Assembly: GCF_000004075.3 (NCBI RefSeq)
Contig: NC_026660.2
Span: 6,200,001 to 6,264,000, forward strand
Source of the DNA: Cucumis sativus
Lineage: Eukaryota; Streptophyta; Magnoliopsida; Cucurbitales; Cucurbitaceae
DNA length: 64,000 bases
Reading direction: 5' to 3'
Below the pieces are notes generated by a model. The model saw only the letters and a list, made by a program, of their open reading frames with translations. It did not search any database and was not told the DNA's origin. Made by a program: the position numbers and the translations under genes. Positions 13,601-25,262 of this stretch are shown one piece after another (within the stretch, counting starts at the first letter, position 1; each line of letters starts with the position of its first letter).

Positions 13601-16600
13601 AGTGATGATCATATAGCCCCTCTAGCTATGTGCTATGCTATATGATGGGATGGGATATGTTATATATAATATTACAGGGAAGTCTATTATTTCATTTATA
13701 TACAATATATATAGGTTGTTATTTTTACTTTAATTTAATTTGTTGTAAATATTTAGATATAATAAATAAGTTATAATCAGTCCCTTATAGCTATTTATTC
13801 ACAGAGATGATATATAGAAGATTTAAATACAAAACCTCCACCAGCTTAATTCCATATTACTTGGGGAGGTTTTATCTCTCTTTTCTTTTGGGAAGATTTT
13901 TAATTCTTATCATTTATGGCTATTGATATCCCAATCATCCAATTACATTGCATCACACACACACACACATATATATCATATCATATGATTTACCTTTAAA
14001 AACAAAACATTAAGGGTTGGATTCTCATATATAACATATATACATATACATATATCATATCATATGATTTACCTTCAAGGAAGAAAACTATTTTGGTCCT
14101 AATTGCTCTTTCTTTCTTTCTTTTTTAATGATAATCTTAAAATTAGTGTTTATCAACTTTTATCTAAATTAATCAAATAACAATAATAAATTTTAAGAAA
14201 TGAGATAGGGTGTGAATATGCATATAGAATTTATAGAAAAATGATTAGTAAAATATACTTTTTAAGGATAAATGTTTAACGTTAAACAAGCCATTGGAGA
14301 TCGATAATCTATTGAAAGTAAATGAATTGTACTAAACGAAGACACTTGAAATTGTTTAACTAGAAAAAATTATGAATATAGGAATTGAACTAAGAGTTTG
14401 ATTTAGAGTTTTGGTAGACTCAAATATGTTATTTTAATAATTTGTTATTTAAAAGAAAGTTATATGAATTAAGTATAGATATGGGTAATTGATATACAAT
14501 TTAGATGAGCACCATTCAAACAAGTAATTGTTATATCTTTCAAACTTATTGTTAGATGTCTAAACAAAGACTTTAATATAAACATTAAGTTGATTATGTC
14601 ACGTAAATACCATTATAAAATAAATAATATAAATGTGAAAGTTGGAGAATAAATGATTGGAGTGATTTGGATTAGGCCGTCTTAGTCAAAGTTTGAAAAT
14701 TGAAAATGAAAATTGTTATTGTATTGTCATAATTTATCATTGACATTGTAAACTCCCAACCGATTCCAAACATGTCATCAGTGACGTTGACATACCAAAG
14801 ATAAAGAGTAAATCAAAAATCGATGATTTAATTTATATCAGTAGAAAAATCAAAACTGCTCTTCTTAGATTCTAAAATATTAATAACAAAATTTGAACAA
14901 AACAATTGGAATGGAGAAACATTTTGAACACATTCTCTTGATCTTAATTTAGGTTAATGAAATGCCTAACCTATAATCAAAATTCTCATTAATTATCTCT
15001 TTGGTTATTAGTTGTGTGATTTTCTTTGCTTTTATGATCTTAGTCGTAATTAATTAATTTGGCCCTGTGTTTGTACTTGAGCTAATTATTTTTTTTCTTA
15101 GTCAAAGTTATTAATGATTGTCAACTATATAATATAAAAACCTAATCAAAAGAAAAATATAGTAAAGACAAAACAAATGAAATTATTTGTCAAACATATT
15201 TAATTTGATTCTATAATCCATTTGGATTTGAAATTGAGAACAAGTTAGTGTATGCTTTAATAAGAAAGATTATGAAAACATTAATTTGACCCATATTTTC
15301 AAACATATCTCAATATTACATTTTTCACTATATCTCAACACTATTTTGTTGCTAACATTATTATGGAAATTAAAATAGGGATGTATCTCTTATAATACAC
15401 CTAATCATTCTCTCCTTTTTATTATGCTAAGCTTGTTTACGTTGTTGTTGTCTTGAAGTAAATGTATATTGAAGGTAAAATCAAAGAAGCAAATTATTTT
15501 CTTCAACACAATGGTTGTCTTTCTGCTTCTTGTAAAAATAAAATTGAATTGTAGATCAATTCGTCAAAATTTAATTTAGAAACAAAAGTTCATTAAAATT
15601 TATTTTGATTAATCGATAATTCTTCTACGTTTCTAATTTTTATTTTATATTCAACAAATATTCTATTAATGTTTGTATGTATCTAGTTTTACTTCAAATA
15701 TAATCGTTAAGTGAGAAATTTTAGTCAATCACAAATTGCTATATCATTTCATAAGAAGATCACGTATTATGGAATTTATGTTTTGATCTAAGGGAGCTTA
15801 GCTCGATGTAAGCAAAACAAAACATGAGTTCATGAGGCTCAAAGTCCAAACCCGAAGAGGTTAGGTTCAAGGCCATCTAAGCCCAAATCTAAATAGTTAA
15901 GCCCAAGCCCACAATACTCATAGAAAGGTATTAGATAGAGAAGTTCTTCGTTTTCAAGTTCAGAAATGAATTCAGATTCTACCAATGAAAGACTAAACTC
16001 TTGAGAATCAAATACTATATGAAGGCCACAAATACTCTAAAGAACAAACAAGTTTAAATTCCAAGCTCTAACTTCCAAAAAATGTTGGGTGATGTGTGTT
16101 TCAATGTTTAAGATTTTGAGAATTCATAGCATTTAAAATGTTGGATGGACCAAAAGTCTATTTTAAAGATTTAAGGACCTTGAAGATAGATTGAAGACAT
16201 CTAATGTACATCAAACTTAAGAGCTTCAATCGAATCTTCATACGTCAATCAAATGTACAAAATCAATAAACTAAGAGTCAATCTAACAAGGTCTAACATA
16301 TCATATCAAGTCACATATGACCTTAGGTTGATGTGATCAAACTTCAACTAAAAGAACAAATCAATACCTCCCACGTAATTAGATAGTATAACATCAATTT
16401 TCTATTGGTGCCATACAATTCTTATATACTTTTTAATGATAAACAATGAATGTATATACTGTATAGTATAAAAATTGTGTCCATAGAACTCCATATCATC
16501 TCAACTTTTTAACATTCAATTGATTTTGGTAGAATCATGCTCAGCCTTTGAGCCATTGCCTGCTGAGATCTCTTGATGAAAACAGTAAAAGAAAATAGAT

Positions 16601-17255
16601 GCCTAAACTAAGTAATAGAATAGTAAGCTTACAAGGAATACTAGAAAGCAAAGCAAAGGAAATTTTGATAATTAGTTCATTTCAAAATTTTTCACATGAG
16701 CTCCCTCTGTCTCTCACATTCTCAACAGTTACAAGTAATTTGCAAGTCAAACCCAAAATAAAAATGAAAGAAAAAAAATCAACAAAGAAAAAATAACAAA
16801 AAGGAAGAAAAGAAAAGTGGGGGTATAGCAGAGGAAGCCTCATCTGCTCACGTCAAACCATGACAAAATATCTCCAAGGATCAAATACTCATATACATCA
16901 AGTCTTTCCCTTTTAATTTCCATCTCTTATAATATATAATATTATCACTCTCAAAATCAAAATTTGGAGGCTCCAACAGATGCTCCTTGAACTATTGTTT
17001 CAGAGCTCCTTTGTTTCTTTCTCTTTCTCTCTCTCTCTTTTTCTTGTTTTTTTTTTTTGGGTTCTTTTGTTCTTTTTCTTCCCTTTGAAGGTGGGGATGG
17101 AGACTTACTTAGCATTGGCTAAGCACTCCTTCTCTAATGTCATGAACTGCAGCGAATTGCCCTGGCCTTCAGCCACTATGAAAAATTAAGTCAAACTTTG
17201 GTGGATGTAGTAGTTTTAAGTTACTTCGTCCTCTAAGGTTAGTGAACACAAAAAA
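7640..17255. other. Long AT-rich intergenic region
   Basis: About 9.6 kb with no supported gene on either strand. Open frames are short, low in complexity and carry no domain. It holds poly-A/T tracts, short TA microsatellites (for example near 12054-12069), a 26-bp direct repeat pair near 14 kb, and two stretches whose composition suggests decayed repeats (about 9190-9290 and 15780-16400). The right end overlaps the likely 3' UTR of the MEI2-like gene. Confidence 0.6.
13971..14075. repeat. 26-bp direct repeat pair
   Basis: The same 26 bases (ending CATATGATTTACCTT) occur at 13971-13996 and 14050-14075, 79 bp apart. The repeat could be local slippage or a small duplication. Confidence 0.75.
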
Positions 17256-20200
17256 TTATGGTACGGGCTGGTCCAGATCCTTTACAAGACATGAAGAAGA
17301 TGTGTCTCCACTTGGATAATTCTCACCATTTCCGGAAATTAGTAGACCTTCATCAGCATTTTCGTCCGGCGTATTAGTTCGAGTTTTTCCAGGCCTAGTG
17401 CGTACATTTACCCCCATAGGAAATGGAACCTGTTAGTAATAAAAGTCAACATGATTTCTTTCTGGGATTTCAGGAAACCAAGAACAAATATTGTACCCTT
17501 TAAAAAAATTTACGGTGATTGTATTCATACCTGATCACCTGCATTGGGGCCATCTGTGTTGAAAAGGATTGGTCGACATCGCTTATCTTCATTCATTAAG
17601 CTTGAATTCTGGAAATGAGCGATGAGAGCAGCTTTTCCCTGTATGCGAGCATATGCAAGTGATGCCACCTTCTCACTATTGAATTTCTCCCATTTTTTTC
17701 CATTAAATGCCTGCAAGTATATGTCACTTTTTTGTCAATTAAAAAATAGCAAGTATGACCTCAGCATCTTTCCTGAAAGCTTTAATAGCATACGAACCTC
17801 ATAGAATGGAATAATTAGGCCAGGATCAGTCATGTTAATGAACGCATATCCCACGTTACATTTGTTCTGCAACAACGTAGGGTGTAATAAGCAACAAAAT
17901 TGTGATAAAATAGGCTGAAGGAAGATACTTTTGCGGCACTACTAATCTCCCATAAAATTGAAGAAACCGCTTATGAATATGGAAAAACTTACCTTAAAGT
18001 CGATGGGCAGATAGATGAAGTCATATGTTCCTCGATGGCGTTCATCAATTGCAGCCAAAAGCATCTTTGAAGTATACCTGACAATACAATCATGATGGAT
18101 TATGAGTTTTCAGATGGGAAAAGGGACCAACACTTGCATGCTCAGAATACTAGACAACGGATGATATCAATGATTAAGGCAGGAAAAACACAAATTTTCC
18201 TTTTCTTTTATTAGGTTGTATAGAGGGGATGGGAGCAAGGGTTAAAATCAAAGGAAAGTTAAGTCTAAAAAACAGTTTATGAACACAGGAAGAAAAGACA
18301 GAATAGGTAGAGTAGTGCTGCCACATTCTCAATAATCCTCATTCAGAAAAACTGTGCCTTCATTATGTAACCAACAAAACATGTAGCAAATTCCTCAAAC
18401 AAGAAAAGAAGTTCAAATATGGTACAAATTATACTCCACAAAACAGAATTCTCTAATTCTCTGTTTCATAAATAAGCAACTCGCCAGACTCGCATCAGTT
18501 GAGTATGCATGGCCTATAGGTACAACTATGTGGTGTCATCCCATTGTGGTCCGATACAACATAAATATGAGAAGAGACAAGTCTTTGAGGTTACAAGGCA
18601 AACCCAAGATGAATTCAAAAAAACTTCATCATATTAAAATGAGCGTGAAGAACAGATTAACAAAAATTTGGAGTATTGGAGCATTAAGCATGAAACCAAA
18701 AGTTAAATTTAGCGGAGAAATCCGTACATGGTGTCAAACAAAGCTGCACAGACAACCCTTCAATGAAGGGGAATTCAATTAGCAACTATTGACACATTTG
18801 CAAGTGTTTCCATTTCATGAGATGAAAAAACAACAGTGTCATTTTGGATATGTTAATAACTTGATATCATAAATGAAAAGCAAAACTGTCTTATGAGCTA
18901 CAAATAGAAACTATCTTATGTGCAGTGTACCAACCTTTATCATATCCTGAGCAATGAGCAATGATCTAATGGAAATAATTAGACGTTGATGATTATGAGA
19001 AAAACCTTTAAAGAATTTAAGAGAAAAGTACTAACTTGTTAGGGATATTCTTTATCATAAGTGTAGTACGATTGTCTTCACCCCTCATTATGCGATCGAT
19101 ATCAAGTTCATATTGCTTCTTATCTGCTTGATTAGAGGCTGCTTCATTTCTTCGGCTTCTACCACGTTCATTTGAAGAGTCGAATGAATTCATCATTGGA
19201 AGAATTTGGCCCCGTCCAGGAAAAACCATGCACCGCTGATGATGAGATTGTAGTCCTACGTTCCGTTGGGGGATAGGAAGCTCTACAGAATTTCCACCAA
19301 CTTGAGGGAAGATATGAGAAAAAAAATCCATAGACTGTGGTGAATTGTTAGACAGATTCATATTCCCTATGGAACCTGAATGAAAACCAGAGGCCTTAGA
19401 CAATTCCCCAGCATAATGTTGTCTATCCCAAATAGAAGGAGGATTAACAGCTGGTGCTGATCCAACGTGGTGATTATTCATGGGCATAACTGTGTGCATC
19501 AAATGCGATGCTGCTCTTGGAACTCCATGGACCTGGGTTGGGGTATGGCCAGCAGCAATTCCATTCATATAAGATGGAGAATTCGGCCATACAACACCTG
19601 GAGCTGGAGGCTGGGGCCGGTAGGAGTTACCCCATCCATAATGAGGTCCAGGAATGGGGCATGTTCTGTTACCACCAGATGCAAAAACTGCAAAAATAAT
19701 GAAATCCAGTTAAATGATGGTATGAAAAGCTAAAAAAAATCAACCTTACATCCTGGAAGTAAATTGGCACCCATTGATATATACAGAAAATGAATAGCTT
19801 CTTGTGAGTAACAATCAATTAAGACAAAAAGGTACTGCCTGCAATTGGGATTGGAACCAGTGAAACACCATACACCAGCGGTTTTCTATTTTTTACAGGA
19901 AACATACTTTACAGCTTAACAAAAACAAATAAAAATAACAATAAGGTTCATGACAACAATGCTGATATAATAACAGTACTAAAACCAGACCAAGCACAAA
20001 AGAAGAGGTGAGGCATCCCCCCAAAACATACCAACTAAGGATCACAAAAAGTTCCCAAGTTGATTTCTATTAGAAAAGATGAATAGTTTATTAAGAAGCT
20101 CCAATCAGCTGCATAGTGAACTAAACAATTCAATAGAACGTTCCAAATGAAAACCCTGTATCAAATAGTTGAGCAGCTTTCAAAGTACTTATAGGACAAG

Positions 20201-23200
20201 TTGTGGAAGGGTTTAAACCTACCGTCTTCATTCAATTCAATTGACCGACCATTAAAGTTCACTCCACATAGCTGCCTGCTATCAGCTCTTTCAGGCGGTC
20301 GTAGATTGATGTTTCCTCCAATTGCATTTAGAGAATTGCAGTGCACGTTGTTGTTCAAACCATCAGGGTGTTCTGGAAGTGAATGAGGATGAACAGCTGA
20401 AGATGCCCGGATGCCTAGCTTCAGTTGTGAAGGTGAATGACCAGAATCAATGAAGCCAGATTGGTTGCCAGTTGATTCAGATCTCATTACAGAAGGTAAG
20501 CTACTAGGAACGCTAGAAGATATCCCATGATGCAACACAGTATCCAAAGATGGAGCTCGTAACAGAGAGTGTACTCCAAGAACAGATCCATTACTCAGGC
20601 TGCTAGACTTGATAGTCCCACTAGGAACTAAGCCTGCAATATTTTTCTTTTGTGAGACACAAAATACTCAGAATTTACAAGTAACGAGTGGGACTTTCTT
20701 TTAGCTATAATACCAGAGAAGCCGGCACTACAGTTAACGGGAGGGCTACCCTGTTGCAAATAGAGACCAATATCTTCCCGCTCCAATTGTGGATGTAATT
20801 GTTGTACCAAACTGCAGCACAAAGATAAATAAATAAATTTGTTAGCATCTGTTAACAACTTGTTCCTTTTAATTTAAATCTGTTGAGGAGTGAAAAAAAA
20901 TTATTTTCAAGTAGGCTGGGTTTGAAATTAAGCATGAACAAGGATCAAGAAAGCATATTTATCAGAACCTGCGTCTCACACCACCAGGACGACTTGGCTC
21001 AAGCTTTATCTGCTTGCCTGCTATATCACTCAGGTTTAATGCACAAAGAGCAGCCTCTGCAGCTCGGATATCATAAAATTCAATGAATTTATGATGACTT
21101 CTGTGGGGGGCTTCACGGATCTGCAATTTTGAAGAGCAATGTCAGATTCCTAAGAGCATATAACAGAATGCATTGGTAAAAATTGAATCTCAGGCTCACC
21201 TCTTTGATTTCTCCATAGACACCAAATATTTGTCGAAGTTCTTCATTTGACACGGAAGACTCAAGGTTAAAAACAACAAGAGTTCCTTGGTTGATATCTT
21301 TTTCAGAAGGGTTGTCCTGAAAAAGCAGTATAGAGAATGAAGTGAGCAAGGAAGAAACGTGAAAAAAATTTAAGGCAGTTAACTTGATGTGGCAATGACA
21401 GATTAAGAATAAATCTCCATGAAATTCAAATACTTCATAGGCAGCTACTTAGAATGGAAAAACAAATAAAATAATAGCTCTGACTAGCTAATGCATTGTA
21501 CATTTGTCTTAAAGTTGGCCACTTGATTCCCAGCACCACTAGAGAGTTGAACACAAAAGGTTAAGATTACACCAAACAGAAACCAACCTTCGGTATAGAA
21601 TAATGTATGTCAAGCTTCCTTCGTCTCAACGGTTTATTCTGGAGTGCTTTCATTGCATTACGGGCAGCTCTAATATCATAGTAGGATATCATAACAAACC
21701 CACGGTGTTTGCATGCTGTATAAAGAGTACGAATGTCTCCATATTGCTGCAGATAATGAAACAAAAGTGTAGATATATTAATTAGCTTAAAATGTTACTT
21801 AAAAAAGCACAAAGAAAACAACATTAAGAATTGAAGAAAAATGTGCACCTCAAAAAGGGCCTCCAATTCAGAATCTTCAACATTGCTATTTATGTTTCTC
21901 ACAAACAGAGTCCTGGAAGGATGTTCGCCTAAAGGATGCTCTCCAGCCATAGCACCATTATGCATCCCCGGCAAATTGTTAAAAAGTCCAGGAGATTCAG
22001 AATTCTTCTGTCCCACAGATAACCCATCATCACCCAAATCCATCCCTCCAACATTGCTAAAAAAATCTAAGTCCTCAGCATCATCCTCCCCAGTAGTTTC
22101 AACCAAACAATCAAGCCCATCAGTTACTCCCGCAAGTAAGTCATCATCGTCAGGGAGGAGGTTTCCGATGGTTTGAGCCTCCAATTCTTCAAGTGACTCA
22201 AAAACTTCCTCCTCCTCAAAGTGAGATGCAACAGTATCAACAGAATGGCCATATAGTGCATTGCTCGGAGAAAATCGCACTGCTCAAATAAACACAAAAA
22301 GACATGGTAAAATGATATACTTACAAAGATGAAACTGATGAGGTTGAGCAAGACAAGAATATGGCTCATTTAGAACTTATTTGAAAGTTCATATCCTCAT
22401 CAGGTACAAATATGTGAGGAAGGAATCAAGAAACTTACACTTCCTCGTAAATATATCTGATAAAGAACTCGAGAAAAGACTACTCTCATACTGAGAATTC
22501 ATCATATTGACTTCATTACTTCGAGAAAAATAATTGGATGTTCTTTCAGCTCCAACAGCATGTCTATTCAGGATAAGACTTGCATTCTGGTCTCTCACAG
22601 GAAATGAATCATGATTTTCCAGGGAGTTCTCTGGCAGGCACTCACCTATTGAAAATTTTTCCACAGACGATGAAGAACCTGATATGTTACTGGCTGTTCA
22701 TAAACATTGAAGAAACAAGTCTTTTCAGTTACACGAAAGTCCTCATCACACTACAACACGACGCTTAATTAACAACGCAATAGATAGGGTGGATGAGATA
22801 AAAACCATGTAGCCGATTTTAAATCTAGCCCATAATATTTTGGAAATATAAATTTCACCTCCAATTCAATCCTTTAATTTGCTTTCAAAAAACCCCTTTT
22901 GTTAGCAATTCCCATCAAAATGCATAGAGGAAGTCAATAAAATATATAAAGCAAAGTTGAAACCAACTATATAGGTTTGGGACAAACTGAAACAGACTAA
23001 ACTATGCAAAATTGATAACTTTCTTTTTATTTTTATTCTTTGGGTATGTGTGCACATGTGTGTGTGGTGGATAGCCACAGGGAATAGAGTACTATAGACT
23101 TTAAGGCAGGTAATGTTGTTACAGCAAGAACCAATGTGGGTAGGCATAATCATCAAAGAGATGAACAAACTGAAAGTCTTTAAATAGTAGTGGGGTCAAA

Positions 23201-24079
23201 CCACAATGACCATCTATCTAGGAGGTCAATAAATCCTCCAAGATTCCTTACACCAAACATAATAGGGTTAGAATTGTTATTTTGTGAGATTAACCATGGT
23301 GTAAAAGTTGGACCAAACAGCCATGGCTATCGAACAAACAATGTGTCATTACGGCATACAAAACAACATAAAGAAAATTAATTCTTATAAAAAAAAAACA
23401 AATATACAAGTTATTCGACATGTCTTGGAATTCATGAACTGTACATCATTAAAAAATGATAAATTCTGTTACTGCTATGAAGTGGGATAATCACAGATAA
23501 GTGTCTTCGAACATTACACTTTTCATGCATTGTATGTCATGTTGTTGCTGCTAATTATGAGAATTACCTTCCACTGTAATCAGATTCAAAATCATTTTAA
23601 ATTCCAAATACCTCTTTAGAACCCCTAGACATTCTACATTTCTCATAATACAAAACAGGAAATGTGTGGTGGTCAATCAATTAATGACAAATTATATCCT
23701 GTCACTTGAAAGATCAAGTATACAAAGATAAAAACACGAGAAACCAAAAGTAATCAAAACAGAAAAAGAAGATAAATGCACTGACCACGGTGATTTGGCA
23801 CACTAGCTGACTTCCAAACTCCAACCTGCCCCTGGAACGCAGGGAAGAAAAAATATGAGAAATAGGAAGGAAATAGAAATGATGGGGGGAGACTGAAGAA
23901 ACAGATCCTCGAAAATGCAGTACTATGAACTGCAAGAACAAGCAATCTCTTAAGCTAGAAAAAGAAGAAACATGAAAAACCAAGGATGTAATTATCTATA
24001 CCTCATCTGTATGACGTAAATCGTCGGAGAAGAAGGAAGATGAAGACAAACCCTTCAAGTCCAAAACTTCAGACGGCAT
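17256..24079 (-). CDS. AML: MEI2-like RNA-binding protein with three RRMs
   Basis: Fourteen coding exons: 24079-24002, 23831-23786, 22693-22439, 22279-21849, 21746-21588, 21316-21200, 21120-20969, 20811-20714, 20633-20223, 19687-19036, 18077-17993, 17866-17798, 17710-17531, 17429-17256. They total 2907 nt, 968 aa, and every phase closes. The protein starts MPSEVLDLKG, as in plant MEI2-like proteins. RRM1 is about 249-320 (RTLFVRNI, RGFVMISY), RRM2 about 334-405 (GTLVVFNL, HKFIEFYD), and the C-terminal Mei2-type RRM3 about 788-885 (TTLMIKNIPNKYTSKML, NVGYAFINM). An acidic stretch with AQTIGNLLPDDDDLL precedes RRM1. Fission yeast Mei2 drives meiosis by binding RNA; plant relatives act in meiosis and early development. 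Paralogue (AML1/AML4 or AML2/3/5) is not assigned. Exon 2 has two possible in-frame acceptors 6 nt apart. The leader is long and carries uORFs (separate entries). Confidence 0.95.
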
Positions 24080-24893
24080 GATGGAACCGAAAAAGAACAA
24101 ATCCCAAAATAAATAAAGAAAACTCAAAGAAGCTCCATAAAAAAGGACGCCAAAAATTGCAACCCCACTCCTTGAGAAGGCAATTCAAAAACTTCCCTCG
24201 AGCCTACAAAAATCTGCAGGTAGAGCAAAACTTTTCATGAGTGGAAAGAAACATTTAAAAAAAAAATCAAATTACAAAACGAAGAATCATTGATTAAACT
24301 AACTAAAACACCACAATTCATATGTACCACATAGTCAAACAAGAAAGAAATAACAACAAAAACAAAAAAAAACAGTTGTTCCTTTGAGATCTCGAGAGTA
24401 ATGCAACAGATTAAACAAAACAAACCATAAACATTAACTAAGAGATCGCCTTTCAAAAATTAAGTTTAAAAAACACAAAACAACAGCTGAAATAGAAGAT
24501 AATAAAAAGGTTCTGTCCAACAGTACTTGTTAAAACAACAAAATCCAGACAAGAAACAACGAGATCGCGAGAATTAGAAGAAAAACCAAACCACAGAAAG
24601 TAAATTTCAGAAATTAAAACCTCGAATTGAGCTAGAAACATCAAAGTTTTACCTCGAGAAACAGAAAAATCAGAAGAGTAGAAACAAACAACGAAAAGAA
24701 ATGGAAATATCTTTGAAAATAAAAACAGACAAAGAAGCAGAAAGCAGAAGAAAGATCGGAAGAAGAATTTAGAGAAAGAAGAAGAGGAAGAGGAAGAATT
24801 TAAACAAGACAGAGGAAGAGAGAAAAGAAGAAGAAGAAGAAAAAAAAAAAGAGAATAGATTACGGCATAAGGCATGGGAGGTTGAAGAAGGAA
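24080..24893 (-). other. Leader region of the MEI2-like gene, probably with a 5' UTR intron
   Basis: Between the 28-codon uORF and the start codon lies CT-rich minus-strand sequence. A possible donor (gccgtaatc, about 24865) follows the uORF closely. A clear acceptor (ctacctgcag, near 24215) lies about 135 bp before the start codon. Leader introns are common in this family. A 140-codon open frame inside (24453-24875) is Phe/Leu/Ser-rich and looks like a product of pyrimidine bias, not a gene. Confidence 0.5.
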
Positions 24894-24980
24894 TCATCTA
24901 GGCATCTGTGCCGTGCAAGATCCTCCAAAGGGTTTGATGCTCAATTTTCCTGCATTGCACGTTAGGTTCAGCAGCTCCAT
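24894..24980 (-). CDS. Upstream ORF of the MEI2-like gene, 28 codons
   Basis: An ATG at 24980 opens a 28-codon frame that starts MELLNLTCNAG, ends TAQMPR and stops with TGA at 24896-24894, just before the likely leader intron. Unlike neighbouring frames it is not low-complexity. Its mix of Cys, Gly, Pro and Lys looks peptide-like amid CT-rich untranslated sequence. That setting matches conserved-peptide uORFs that tune translation in plants. I do not recognise the peptide, and conservation is untested here. Confidence 0.5.
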   Translation of the reverse strand: MELLNLTCNAGKLSIKPFGGSCTAQMPR

Positions 24981-25020
24981 CCCCTTGGTGTTTTTTGTTT
25001 TTCCTTTTTAGTTTAATATA

Positions 25021-25041
25021 TTAAAAACTTGAAGCATCCAT
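25021..25041 (-). CDS. Short upstream ORF (6 codons) of the MEI2-like gene
   Basis: ATG at 25041 encodes MDASSF followed by TAA, 40 bp upstream of the longer uORF. It lies in the predicted leader. Such a short frame would allow re-initiation; function is speculative. Confidence 0.35.
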   Translation of the reverse strand: MDASSF

Positions 25042-25250
25042 TGAAGAAAACTTAGGTTGATGATGGTGTAACCAATATGTTCCTCCAGAGCTCGGTTAAA
25101 GCGCAGGAGGAGAGGCTTGTTAGGTTATAGGGAAGAAATTGAAAAGAAATTCTCCGGCGAGATTCGTAGCCCTCGCCTGAGAAACGGAGGAAGAAAGGAA
25201 GAAAGGAAGAAAGAAAGAAGAAGAAGAAAGAAAGAGAAATGGAATTGAGT

Positions 25251-25262
25251 TTTTTTATAATT
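25251..25262 (-). promoter_or_regulatory. Possible TATA box of the MEI2-like gene
   Basis: On the minus strand ATTATAAAAAA precedes a CT-rich leader that begins near 25230. The position suits a leader holding the two uORFs. No other support. Confidence 0.3.

Noticed and set aside
21841..22176. 111-codon plus-strand frame inside the MEI2-like gene
   Set aside because: Antisense shadow of exon 4, which encodes the acidic region and the start of RRM1.
24453..24875. 140-codon minus-strand open frame before the MEI2-like gene
   Set aside because: It is Phe/Leu/Ser-rich, created by CT-rich leader sequence, and lies in a probable leader intron; no domain is visible.
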